From positions 1,830,308 to 1,894,307 of the forward strand of contig NW_006763291.1 in NCBI RefSeq assembly GCF_000218685.1: a DNA stretch of 64,000 nt. The letters are read 5' to 3'. The first letter of the stretch is position 1. Every line of letters starts with the position of its first letter. Under the pieces are notes generated by a model. That model was not told the origin of the DNA. It did not search any database and saw nothing but the letters and a program-made list of their open reading frames with translations. Origin of the DNA: Serpula lacrymans var. lacrymans S7.9 (lineage: Eukaryota > Basidiomycota > Agaricomycetes > Boletales > Serpulaceae). Shown here in pieces: positions 20,509 through 31,690 of the stretch. The translations under genes and the position numbers were made by a program.

Positions 20509-20856
20509 TGTAACAACCAAGAGTTTGTTACTCTGGCGCACAACTCAGACAAGCTATAGAGAGGATGATGAGGGAGTGGTTACCCTTTAGGCTTCAACAA
20601 GTTAGTTGTGAGGATACAATAGGAGGACTTGCTGAGTCCTTCCCCATGTATTGCTCCTGTATATATACTAAAATACATGAGGTACTGTACAGTTGTAAAT
20701 AAAGTTTAAAGTCCAATGTCTAGCATGTGACCGGTCACATGGTGAGCCTAGACACTGGTCAGGTGATGTGTCACATGATTGATCATGTGACTTGGAAAAA
20801 GTAAAAGTAAATGAAAAAGTGAAGTGTAAGTAGGTACTGGTACATCAATTGTAACA
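20509..20856 (-). mobile_element. solo LTR, family B U3 with gypsy-type U5
   Basis: A 348-bp unit, ends tgtaacaacc and aattgtaaca, TSD cctct at 20504-20508 and 20857-20861. Read on the minus strand it has the family B U3 (repeated catgtgac motifs), TATA block tatatatac, the conserved R start, and a U5 ending in the same block as the intact gypsy LTR. Confidence 0.9.
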
Positions 20857-21374
20857 CCTCTTGGTACTCCCTAGATATTTGCCTCTTTTTTGTCATGGAT
20901 TTTGGGCGGCCTACCATCCTAGGATATTTAAGAGGTAAATTGAACACTGTGCTGCCACAATGTTGCTATGGTACACAACTCAGTTATCTTGTGTTGCTTC
21001 CTATTAAGGTATATCTCACTCGGATAGCATTCTGGTTGACACTCATCACTGGCACTATACTGGCACAATACTCTCGAGCCCCAAAGTCTTTTAAGTACAC
21101 TGTACATGTGTATGTGACACTATAGCACTATTGTACATAGTTTTGGGGGCACAACATTAAATCATATCCACTTTACACACCATTCACTCTTAAAGTTGAG
21201 CTTTATCCTCAATTTATTGCACACAAAATCACATATTGATTTTACATTACAATAACAATATATATGCATTCTTAACATGGTCAGGCTACGTAGTGGGTGA
21301 TTACACAAAAAAAGCATGTGCTATGGCAGATTGGCTCAAATGCCGGTCCTAGCTCAAATGCTGGCCCCACACTG

Positions 21375-21563
21375 TAGGTGTTATAATACACAATTCTTGG
21401 ATTTTCAACTATTAGTCTCCTCTTAAAACTTTCTTTCTCTTTTTGAACACTTGTGCCATACAGCACTTTCCTTTTATTTCAAGCCCCACTTTTACTTTTA
21501 CTTTCTCATGCTACACTGCTTCTGTTTATTTTTAGCTATTACTCTCTCACATGATCGAGCTGG
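21375..21563 (+). repeat. truncated gypsy-type LTR (U3 only)
   Basis: From tgttataatacacaattc the sequence follows the U3 of the gypsy-type LTR and stops near gatcgagctgg, where another LTR begins in opposite orientation. It is heavily diverged. Confidence 0.6.
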
Positions 21564-21849
21564 TGTAACAATGCCAACAAGACACAGTCTTGGGGCACAA
21601 CAACAACAATAACTCAATAGAGGAAAGGAAGTGTACAACTCATTAAGAGAGGGAACTTGTTATACTAATGTTGATCATCAGGAAATCGGGGAGACGCTGG
21701 CATAACCAGGCGGAGTTGATATGTGGGCATCAATGTGGCTGCAGTTTAAACAAAGGGAAACTGCCATATGGCACAATGTGTGAAAATTCAGAAAGAAAGT
21801 TTGAAGCAGGGAAAGAAAGTTGAAGGTCCAAAAATTGTGTATTGTAACA
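21564..21849 (-). repeat. internally deleted LTR
   Basis: Starts tgtaacaatgccaac and ends gtattgtaaca. The left part matches, in reverse, the U5 type found at 28220-28289 and 23600-23708 (cccaagactgtgtcttgttgg reversed). The right part matches a gypsy-type U3. The middle, with the TATA block, is missing or unrecognisable. No TSD was found. Confidence 0.6.
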
Positions 21850-21989
21850 CCCATCCTTCTAACACAATTTTGATGCTGTCTTCCTGTTCTCACATCTAAT
21901 CAAACTCTTCCAAGTTATGACATGATCATTAGACAAAAATACATGCAGCAATTACGTGGCCGGGTTACTTTACTTTACTCAATATTGTG

Positions 21990-22890
21990 ACTGACTGACC
22001 ATTCCCAAAGAGAGTTGCATGCCTGCTTTAAAGGCCCTCTTAGCAGCTTTCTCAGCACGCAGCCAGCTCTGTGTCATCAAGCGCTCTCAATAATTGGTTA
22101 GCCGGTCTGCATTTCTGGCACACCATAAATGGTGCTACCTGGCATGAGCATAAAATGCTTCATCATGTATGTTGAGGAGTTGCAAAAACTGGTTCCCATA
22201 TCCTCCAAGTGCACAAAGAGGCCTCCATCACTATAGAGGTGTTACTCTCACTTTGTTATGGCCTCAACCTGACCAATTCTCTCAATGCTGCAATCTGGGC
22301 AATGGCCAGCCTAGCCTTTGGTCATATTGTTGGTAGGCACTTCCTTTCCTTCACTCCCCTTCACTCCTCTTCCTCCTAACATCAAATCATCCCTCTAATT
22401 ACTTGCACAATCTTGGCAAACCTATCATCCCCAGTGCCAATCTTTTTTTCCCCACCAAACATATCTTCCATGCCATCATCCCACTGCCACTGATATTCAA
22501 TCATCTTCCTGGTAATACTGTTTTCACTACCTTCCATATACCTACCCTGCAAGATAGGGCAAACATCTTAGTTACTGCCTGCACTCACCCCACTTGTCCC
22601 ATAACAGCTCTAAGGTACCATCTTACCTGTAACACCAAGGTGCCCAACATGGCCCCTTTATTTGCCTATAAGACTGCAGAAAGTTCCTGGGCATTGTTAA
22701 CCAGGCCATAGTTCTTGAACTATTGCAACACAGTATAGCAGGAAGCAGGATATCCAGATATGCTAGGACATGCATTTTGGATTGGAGGCACTACTGAATT
22801 TTTGCTTCAGGGTGTCAATCCAGATATTATTGCAATTTAAAGGTGGTGGCATAGTCAGGCTTTTTTACTATACTGGGGTTGCCAGGACTC
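21990..22890 (+). pseudogene. tyrosine recombinase relic (Crypton/DIRS-like)
   Basis: The plus strand shows the order of agaricomycete tyrosine recombinase-like proteins: CYGLNLTNSLNAAIWAMASL (about 22256), IVGRH, VFTTFHIPTLQDRANILV, THPTCPITALRYHLTCN, MAPLFAYKTAESSWALLTRP. Beyond a stop come YPDMLGHAFWIGGTTEFLL and FLLYW. The box usually reading H-x-x-R reads HAFW, so the catalytic Arg is lost. Multiple stops and an intron-like gap (22338-22400) are present. Such enzymes cut and rejoin DNA through a tyrosine; this one is dead. Confidence 0.6.
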
Positions 22891-23457
22891 ATTTTGTTTA
22901 TGTCTTTTATCATCCATAAAATCTTTTTGTTGCCAACATAGCCTTCCAGCATCTTGGGCCATCACCACTTAAATGTCATGGCATATGTAAGAACCATTAT
23001 TTTCTTGTGCATACATGTAATGTGCTTCTTGTTGAAATCATTTATTGTGGTTTGGTATCCGTGCGTTCCTCAATCACTGGCTTGGAGTGGGGATATCTCT
23101 GACTAGTAGTGAGCCAATGCTCTCAGATGGTTAGGTCTAGAATCTTTTCCCTGCTTTTCCTTCAACCCATCCTTGGAACACTCCAAAGGTCTAGTTCTGG
23201 ATCTTTTCATTTTCCCAGTCACCAACTTTCCAATCAGCTGACAAATCCAAAAATTTGGTCCACCAAAACTTCCCACAAAACCAAAGCCTGACCTTCACCA
23301 CCAAACCATGGAAATAATGCTTATTATATTTATTTATCATTTTCCATCACAGATAAACAAAATAATATATATAAATATTATGTTTACTCCACTAAACCTT
23401 TCTCAACAGCAGTGAGCAATCATACAAAGCCAACTTCCCTCCTTTCACAGGTTGTAC

Positions 23458-23708
23458 TGTTGGAGTCAACAATAAATAGACTTGGTGCATGACAAACACG
23501 CACCTAGAAAGTATAATTGGGAAAATTTTCGCATGCAAGCGGAAAATCCCACATATGTAGACACTCAGACTTGTTTGTCCTTGTCACCTCAGTCAATTAT
23601 TATTTGGCTGAGTAGAGAGTTACTACATGTACACTTCCCTTCCTTTCATTGAGTTGTAGTTGGTTGTGCTCCAGTGCCCCAAGGTAGTACCTTGTTGGTG
23701 TTGTCACA
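23458..23708 (+). repeat. probable LTR fragment (family D U5)
   Basis: Begins tgttggagtcaac and ends ggtgttgtcaca. The last ~100 bp match the U5 of the LTR at 27924-28289. No TSD is seen, so the left end is tentative. Confidence 0.4.
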
Positions 23709-25129
23709 GAGTAATGGAATGGAGTACAAGGCTCGGAGTTGGCATAGCTTGTGTACTAGACCCTTCCATGGACCTTGGTCCCTAACTCAACAATGGAGTG
23801 AACAAGGGGAGAATAGAAATTGCAACAAAAATAGGGTAAAGGCTCTTCTCCAAAGGTTGGAAGGAGATTTGGTAGAAAAATTAGAGAAGCCAATTGATAT
23901 TCAAACTGCAGGAACAGGGTACAGGAGTTATAGCTCATATACTATTGGAGGGAATAGATATTGTAAGGAGTAACTAGTAATGTAGGTACAGAGCTCCATG
24001 CAAACAATTATTTATTGAGGATAAATTGTATGTGTATTGTAAGGTCTAAACTATGGAGGAAGGTACAATAATATGTTGAACAGCAGAGCATGGACGCAAA
24101 TCAGGGAAGTCTGAAGATTCAGGAGTTCAGACTTGGGGTGGCATTTCAGAGGCCCAGATTTTCTGGGCTGTGGCATGAATGACAATGTTTTATGTTGTTT
24201 TTGTTATTTCCTTTCTGATGATACTATAAGACTGTACTTCCAAAAGGGAGAAATAAAAATACCACTGTTTGAGCCTGTACACTCAGAATTCATCTGAATA
24301 AGTCATCATAGTTGTCTCAGAAGTATTATAGACACACCCCAGCTGTATATAAGTATTTCTAACAAGATAGATCCTAAACACAGACTCTCAGGAGTTATAT
24401 TCATCCTCCACTTGCCTTATTTCTCACACAGTCATATTATTGCCTTTCTAGCAAGACTGTAACTTGCTATGGTGCATCTACTCAGTTCTCTAAAAAAAGG
24501 TAACTGTTGCTATTTAGATGGCTGTGCTACTGTACAGTGCTGGGTATCTAAGGATGTGCAAATATAACTTCCAACAAACTTACTAAATTGTTTTTTTCTG
24601 ATTTGCTTGGAGGTATTGTTGTTAATCATCAGTTTGGATAGGGGGGGATATCCCGACATTTTCGGGATACAACAATTCTGCTGCCTAAATGGCTAAATTT
24701 ATTACTTAGACACAATTGTATGCCTTCCAAAAGAACAATCCAAATTTTCCTACCTCAAAAATGCATTATTGAGCGAGTCCCTTATTTTGTGTGATTTTCT
24801 ACAAAGTAACACTCTGCCAAGCACAGCACAATCATACTTTCAACTTTTTCAAGACCGCCAGGCATGCACCACACAGTGACAGGTGAACAAGTCAAACACA
24901 TCCAGCTCATTAACAAATTATGACATGCCTCAGTAACTGCAGCAAAACCAAAGGGAAACATCCCAAGTGTGCGTTGAGGGATCCTCAATATAAAACTTGA
25001 ATTCAGGCTGCACTTACTGGGCTAAAGTCTGGACAATATAAAGCATATACTGGTGCTGCTCAAGCACACAACATGAGTGATTGATCAAGGCCAAACTGAT
25101 CAATCAAATGCTAATCAATAGTTCTAATA
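23709..25129. other. stretch without recognisable genes
   Basis: A 99-codon plus-strand ORF (23674-23973) runs out of the LTR fragment and has no recognisable domain. A small hairpin (tatcccga, 5-nt loop, tcgggata) lies at 24649-24669. Otherwise this is AT-rich sequence, probably old transposon debris. Confidence 0.5.
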
Positions 25130-25610
25130 CCTTGTTTTCTTAATCAGGTTGCCCGGCAGACTTTACATGATTGTGCAACTGGCTTACACAAATCCCAACA
25201 GGATGGACAGGCAGCAAATCAACTACTAACAACCACAGAGGAGAAGGTGCTAATGGATTGGACTCAACATCACACCATGGAGGCAAATCCTCTCAACCCA
25301 AGAAAACTTTGTATGTATACCTATGCAATCAGTGGTAAGAAGCCTGGCAGGAATTGGCATTACTGCTATGGTACTTGCAATCCAGTCCTCAAGCTCAAGA
25401 AACCTCAAAGTCTGGATCCAAAAAGAGCAACAAATTTCAACAAGCACACTACACGGTGTCATGCACCAACATGGACAGGTGTCAATAATGAAGCAAATAT
25501 TCAAAAGACTTGCCTTTGCGCCACACAGGCACAGTGCCATGTGGAATATTAATTAATATTGCCTCTTTGAACTTGTGGCTGATCAGCACCACCTCTATTA
25601 GGCAATCAAC

Positions 25611-26233
25611 TTGCACTCACCTTTGCTTTCCATTCAGTACTTTTGGCATTTTGGCAATTTTTCACGTCACCACTGGCTACACATTGCACCCTCACTTTTG
25701 TTGTTTCCCCCTACCCTTTTTCCTTTACTTAGCCCCACCATGGGCCCTTTACTCTCCTTTTTATTCTCACCTGATGGTTGTTTCTGGCTACCTATTTTAG
25801 TCCACTGCTTTGTCACCTACACCCTCCTCCTACTTGTCTTCCTTGCTCCTCCACCATACTTGATGTCACCGCTCTCTATCTGCTTCCATCGCCAATCTGT
25901 TGACTACCACGTGCCACTTTTAATATCAGCAAAGCCCCGGCAGCCGGTCCAAATTGGGCAACAGGTCCAACTTCATGACATCAATCTGCCGTCGTCCACT
26001 GTTAAATCATTGGTCACTTGTCTTGCCTGGTTAGAGCGTAAATGGGTAGTTTTTGAGCTGGAGAAGGTTCATCCCGTTGCGTTACCTATATACACCGCTG
26101 TCCCATTCACTTGGGTACATTCATCCTTTGTCCATTGTATTTGCTACAGCTACACCTACCGCACGCTGCCTGGGACACATTTGTTCCAAATTGGAAATAC
26201 CCCTCTGCCTCCCTTGTTTGACCAGGTGGTCCA
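25611..26233 (+). pseudogene. second copy of the repeat-borne ORF, cut by a solo LTR
   Basis: Reads in the same frame as the ORF at 1305-2042 through SAKPRQPVQIGQQVQLHD, KWVVFELEKVHPVALP and GTHLFQIGNTPLPPLFDQVV, where the solo LTR interrupts it. The product is unknown. Substitutions relative to copy 1 are largely transitions at CpG sites. Confidence 0.4.
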
Positions 26234-26645
26234 TGTAACAACCAAAGTTTTGATACTCTGGTGCACAACTCAGACAAAGCTATAAAGGTAGTGAGGGGAG
26301 TGGTTACCCTTAGGATAGGACCGAGTTAGTTGTGGGTAAACAACAGGAGGACTCACTGAGGAGTCTCCTTGATCTATTGGGGTATATATACTACTACAGA
26401 TTGTTTGTACATGTGTACTGTACAGTTGATGGAGGCAGTGGCTGATGATGTCATGGGGCACAGCCTGTGTGACCAGCTCCACTGCGTGAGATACTTGTAT
26501 CTAATATAGAAAAAGGCAGCGCAGTGTGAGAAGTGGAGTTTGAACAATAATGGAAAGTGCCGCATGGCACAGGGTGTGAAAACTACAAAAAAAAGTTGAA
26601 GAGGAGAATCAAAATTAAAGGTCCGAAAATTGTGTTATTGTAACA
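26234..26645 (-). mobile_element. solo gypsy-type LTR with an empty-site counterpart
   Basis: A 412-bp LTR, ends tgtaacaacc and attgtaaca, TSD gtcca at 26229-26233 and 26646-26650. The paralogous repeat at about 1988-1998 reads ggtggtccaacacaacc without any insertion, giving a pre-insertion allele within the same window. Confidence 0.95.
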
Positions 26646-27923
26646 GTCCACTACAACAAGACCATTGGTAAAGTCATGAAACCATTGGATTTGGACTAGG
26701 TGGTGGACCTGTGGCTCCAGTTCCTTTTTTTTTCAGCAGAACATTCATTTGCAGTGCAATTAATTTTGATTTTTAAATCATTTTATGGACACACATTTTT
26801 TAGAATGCCTGACTGACAATAAAGGAACTGTGTTGATACTGATATTTTTTCTGCCTTGCTCTTTTTTTACTGCATTTTACATGACATCATGATTTTCTTA
26901 CTCTTTTTCTGCTATTGGACTTTATTCTATGGCTGTACAAACCTGTGACATTATTTACACAGCATTTGTTGTTCTATCCCTTTCTTTTTCTTATTTTGAC
27001 AATCTTACCTTGTACTACCTACACAGGATTTGTCAGTGTACATTCCTTCCTTCATGTTCTTTCTCATTTTTTTTGCACAGCTATACTGTGCATAGCCTAC
27101 CTTTCTTTTACTATATAAATACCTGTATTTTACCTTCAAAGAACAAGAAATCATAATCCAGACTTCTTCTCTAATCTCAAGTTCACTACTCCCTGCTACT
27201 TGCGATCCAGTGTGGTCACAACACTTCCCACTGCTACCACTGTTAACTGCTGTCATTGTCACTTGTCATTTCCAAAGTCATTGTTATCCCTTTCGATTAG
27301 AGTCCTTCTAAGCACTACAGTCTGTGCGTCAGGAGCCTGCTATCACTGGGTACCTCATTGCCTTGTCACCCCATTCTCAAACCTACCTTGTGCTACAATC
27401 AGCAAGGTAGTGCTTGTCCATACTCGTCATAAGCCCCTATCTTCTATAATTCAACTATCCCTCCTCCTCAAAACCCACACCCATACATTTCTGGGTTTTA
27501 CTTTGAAGGATCAATATACATACCACCCCACGAACAACCAAAGCACCCACTGTTCTAGGAGGCAAAGCCCATAAACAAGTTTTGTGGAATCTGGGAGGAT
27601 CGTGTGTTAGTTTGTTTTGTGTGTGGTTTTGTAACAACACTTCTCATCATCAACAATGGTTCAAGATTATTTTGAGAAACAAAGGCAGTTTAATGAGACG
27701 TTTAATGGCATACCCCCAGAGCACAATTGGAACATGGACGAGAAAGGAATTCAGATGGGAGGTGGTTGGAAGAATAGTGGGAGTAAGTTTTACTTTAACA
27801 GGACAAAGAAGGATGCCTATTGAGTTTCAAGCAACAATCTTGAGCTCGTCACTGTGACCGAGTGTATTTTGGCTGCTGGTGTTTGTATGAAGCCCTCCTT
27901 TATTTTGAAAAATAGGCTATTTC

Positions 27924-28289
27924 TGTTACAATTGACATACCAGCACCTACTTACGCTTCACTTTTTTGTACTTTTACTTTTACTTTTTCCAAGTCACATG
28001 ACCAGTCACGTGACACAACACCTGACCAATGTCTAGACTCATCATGTGACTGGTCACATGCTAAACATCAGACTTTAAACTCTATTTACAACTGTACAGT
28101 ACCTCATGTATTTTAGTATATATACAGGAGCAATACATGGGGAAGGACTCAGTGAGTCCTCCTGTTGTCCACCAACAACTAACTTGTTGAAACCTAATGG
28201 GTAACCACTCCCACCTCTTCCTCTTCTTTTGAGTGTTGTTTTCATTGTGCTCCAGTGCCCCAAGACTGTGTCTTGTTGGTGTTGTCACA
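27924..28289 (+). mobile_element. solo LTR, family B U3 with family D U5
   Basis: A 366-bp unit, ends tgttacaattgac and gttgtcaca, TSD atttc at 27919-27923 and 28290-28294. It splits the pogo transposase downstream of KPSFILKN. U3 and R match the solo LTR at 20509-20856 up to about gggtaaccactccc; the remaining ~90 bp belong to a different U5 type. Confidence 0.92.
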
Positions 28290-30250
28290 ATTTCCTGATG
28301 TACAAGGCCTTGAAGGCATTGGGAGGTACATTACCTATGTTATGCTAGTTTTATTTTACTGATTCTCTCTCTCTCTCTCTCTTTTCTCAGCATTTCACGC
28401 ACGCCAAATGGCTGGATGGACCATGACATATGTGAGAGATTGTTCAGTGATGTGTTTATTCCTGAAGCCAGCTCTCGCCGTGTCAACAACAAACCTATTG
28501 TACTAACTCTTGACGCCCATAGCTTGCATGAACAACCTGCAATCCAAAAGATCACCTACAACAACAATATCATTATTTTCTGTTTCCCCTCAAAAACCAC
28601 GCATAAATTGCAACCTCTTGATGCTGTCCAGTACAAAGGAGGTGGGCCACTCACACCAGCCAACTTGCTTTTAATGGGATTCTTATTGACAGGTATAATG
28701 TTATACATGAGCACATGAAAGCTCACGCTGTCATCACGCCAGAACTCATCTGCATGGTCTTCAAACAGATGGGGATTTACCCTTTAAGCCTAAATATATT
28801 TATTGATAACAACTTCACCCCGAGCCATGCAACCTCAACCTCTGCACACTTCCCCGAGTCCTATCCCAATATTGCCACGTCAAGCAACAAGTCTTATCAT
28901 CCCTCCAACAGCAGCAGCAAGATGGACGAGTCAGCGGGTAGAATTAGTGAGGTTGAGGATGAGATTGATGATGATGACGGGGACAAGGATGGAGATGAAG
29001 AAAACGGGGATGAGGATGAAGAAAACAATGAAAAAGATGAAAAATAGGATGATATCCTCTTCCCCTCTCCCTCCCTTGGCTCCTCCGCTCAATCTGACCT
29101 CCCTCCCGAGCTGATGAATTGGCCCCATCTGTCAGAATCACCTGCACACTCTCTAGAGCCATCTCTTTGTCCATCTCCAGGATGCTCCCTCTCCCCACTT
29201 CCCTCCTTGCTTTCACACATTGCTGGCCTCAATCTCCCAGGAAATTTTGGTCAAATGTATCGACCTGGTCCAGCAACGGCTCCATCTCTGTCTCCCTCTC
29301 AACTTGGGCAGGACATCCTCCCCTCTCCAACACCTTCTGAGGCCGTTCATCCACACGCTCTCTCTCTGTCCGGCAGAGGACATCAGCGCCAATATTTTAC
29401 ACACTCCTCCTCCTCCTCTCTGCGGTCATTGAACATGGTGCTTACAGATTGGCAAACAGTGTGCATTGAACAAGATCAAAGAAGAACTCACCCAGAGCTT
29501 CTCACCAAGCTTGTTTCAACCTGAACGCAGCTCAATCTCATTGAGCAAGACCGAGCACAGCTTCTGGCTATATGCCAGAAGCTAGAGGAGGAATTAGATT
29601 GGGTGCAGGCAGAAAGGGATGTTGCAAATGTGCAATGCACTATCATCTCCCATGTGGTTGAAGAAACACACAAGCAGCTGGGAGTGGTGACTAAGAAGAG
29701 GCAGCAGGGGACAGGAAAAATCAAGGCTCAGTTTGTTATTCACCCAGCTTTAAAGGTGCATTTCAATCAGGAAAAGGCCGAGCACAGCAAGAAAGCAAAG
29801 GAGAGGGCAGCGAAGGATGCACAGAAGGCTGAGGATGAGGCCGTCCATACCATGCGCATTCACAAGGACACTGTCAAAGAATTTTGAGAAGCCCCTGTTG
29901 TCCTACAAATGCAAGACAACCTCATTACAGTCACTGGGGCCCTGCAACTGTCAACCACTGGGACAGTCAAGGAACTCCTCACTAGGATCAAAACACACCT
30001 GGATAAGCACAGGGAGCTGGCAGGCCAGCCTCACTTTGCTGGATTATTTGGCTATTGCACCCCAAACACATCTTCCTCTGCAGGTGGGTCCGGCTCTTCT
30101 TCTGCCATCTCTTTGCCTTCACCCCACTCCCGCTTTCCCCTTGGCACAATCTGCGGTGTTCTCACATGCATACACCCTCAGCTCCTCCCCCAAATTACTC
30201 AGCAATACCCCCCCTCATACATGTCCAGGATTCCCATGTGCCCCCCCTGA

Positions 30251-30543
30251 GTTCTTACACTCTACCAGGGCCAAACAACAAGCCCAGTGCAATTTATTAC
30301 AGCCCAAATGATCCTCACGGCTACATGTGGTTATAAATTTGTATCAATACATGTGCTTTTGTCAAATTTTGTGTGATAAAAAGTTGATACCTGGGGACTT
30401 AGGCAAATTTTCTGCTCTTGATAGTGCCAAGCATGATTTTAACACAGCTTCTGTGACCTCTCTGTGACAATATGTTACTTTTGTGATGTCCAAATAGCCC
30501 CCCCCCCCCCCATCTGAACTGATGGTTAATGACAGTAGTATAT
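30251..30543. other. non-coding tail after pogo transposase 2
   Basis: No gene is visible. A run of 14 C residues lies at about 30498-30511. Confidence 0.6.
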
Positions 30544-30576
30544 TTACAGTGTTTTTGGAAAAGCTTGTCAGCGCCA

Positions 30577-30915
30577 TTTTTTTTCATCACGCCCTAGAAA
30601 TATTATATACTCAGCTCAATTACCAAAAAAAGGATGGCAATAGGAATCCCGGATTCCATGAAGGAGATAACAATAACCTGTGCTCTGCCGCCTGGAAAAC
30701 ACCTGTGTTATAGGTCTGACACAATGTCATTGAGGATATGTGGTCGACCGTGAAGGTTGGGAGGAGGGCAGACAGAGCCAAAATGAGCTTGATTTCTTTG
30801 CTGATAGCATGTAAGTACAAATATTGTGATCAATGGAATCCAGGATTCCGTTGCCTGTCCTTTGTGGTAATTGAGCTGATTATATAATATTTCTAGGGCG
30901 CGACAAAAAAAAAAA
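30577..30915. mobile_element. MITE with ~90-bp terminal inverted repeats
   Basis: The ends are T-rich/A-rich tracts followed by cacgccctagaaatattata at the left and its reverse (tataatatttctagggcgcg) at the right; the inverted similarity continues to ggattccat. Flanks cagcgcca and cagtgcag could be a decayed 8-bp TSD. The right arm of the surrounding inverted repeat lacks it and shows ctgcgccc at the corresponding place. Confidence 0.75.
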
Positions 30916-31353
30916 CAGTGCAGACCAGACTCCAAACCAGTCGACATATGTGTGTATGCTATATCCTAGTGCTTGTGATTACATAATTTGATTATATAAT
31001 TATCTGAGACTTTACCAAAACTTGAGTTGAGCATAACACATATGGCCGACTGGCAAAACTTGTAGTGGCGCCAGATTTTGGTTTATTTGCACCACCGAAG
31101 ATTGCCACCAAATCTGACGTCTTTCGGTCGGCTAAAGTCAAAAACAGAAATGTGACTGTGACTTTTTATTGGACAGAAGAGTAGGAGTAGTACACTTGAA
31201 CCCAATGTTCTATTATTTACAAGATATCAATCAACTATCATCAATATATTGAAAAGGTCAGCACCGGAGACTAATAATGTTCTAATGATGCTATCAATGT
31301 AGCACCTTGTACCCGGTATAAAGCTGCTGAGTAGAAATATATTATTACACTAT

Positions 31354-31453
31354 NNNNNNNNNNNNNNNNNNNNNNNNNNNNNNNNNNNNNNNNNNNNNNN
31401 NNNNNNNNNNNNNNNNNNNNNNNNNNNNNNNNNNNNNNNNNNNNNNNNNNNNN
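31354..31453. other. assembly gap (100 N)
   Basis: Exactly 100 Ns, typical of a gap of unknown size. It falls in the loop of the large inverted repeat, where short-read assemblies often fail. Confidence 1.
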
Positions 31454-31690
31454 TGGAAATAAGGCTGCCTCAGCCGGAGCTCACAGAATATCTATGAGTA
31501 ATACTCGTTGTCTGCGTCAGAATGCTGTTTTTGCAGAACCTGCGGGTGCAATTGTGAAAACATGTTTCTTCTTCAACTGCATCTGGGATGATAGGACTTG
31601 AAAATGATAAGGAGTGATGCCAAACCTTTCTTTCACGAGACTGCTGATTTCATCGGAACTTGGTGTCTCGAAGCGTCCGGACTGCATACA
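31454..31690 (-). pseudogene. RecQ-like helicase scrap
   Basis: The minus strand reads EISSLVKERFGITPYHFQVL, then KKKHVFTIAPAGSAKTAF. This fits the start of basidiomycete RecQ-like helicases: a K-x-F-G---P--WQ block followed by a Walker A motif (here PAGSAKTAF). The gap removes the rest and a stop follows shortly. It may be cargo captured by the inverted-repeat element. Confidence 0.45.

Larger units (their letters stand above)
25457..27636 (+). repeat. 1.8-kb dispersed repeat, copy 2, carrying a solo LTR
   Basis: Co-linear with 1190-2994, apart from a 412-bp solo LTR plus 5-bp duplication. Net length is about 1763 bp. It sits in the pogo transposase between the DNA-binding domain and the DDE core. 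The sequence acact occurs at 27637-27641 and at 25446-25450, but the latter is 6 bp from the element start, so a TSD is only possible. TATA-like actatataaat lies near 27111. Confidence 0.7.
25130..30250 (+). pseudogene. pogo-type transposase 2 with C-terminal SAP-like segment
   Basis: The pieces in order are: a DNA-binding domain (TTTEEKVLMDWTQHHTMEAN, PLNPRKLCMYTYAISGK, 25220-25340), the DDE core (HNWNMDEKGIQMGGGWKNSG, SSNNLELVTVTEC, 27710-27860), an intron with acceptor ttttctcag at 28390, then NGWMDHDICERLFSDVFIPE, PIVLTLDAHS, IIIFCFPSKTTHKLQPLDAV and TPELICMVFKQMGIYPLS. Next is an acidic linker (28960-29040), a coiled-coil-like segment (29570-29860) and a SAP-like motif (LQLSTTGTVKELLTRIKTHL, about 29945). 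It is interrupted by the 1.8-kb repeat (25457-27636), by a solo LTR (27924-28289) and by stops. Catalytic-type Asp residues in NMDEKG and TLDAHS remain. Confidence 0.78.

Noticed and set aside
21564..21849. Intact solo LTR
   Set aside because: No TSD (gctgg versus cccat) and the TATA/R part is missing; called a deleted fragment.
25446..27641. acact as a firm TSD of the 1.8-kb repeat copy 2
   Set aside because: The left acact is 6 bp away from the conserved element start, so it is only a possibility.
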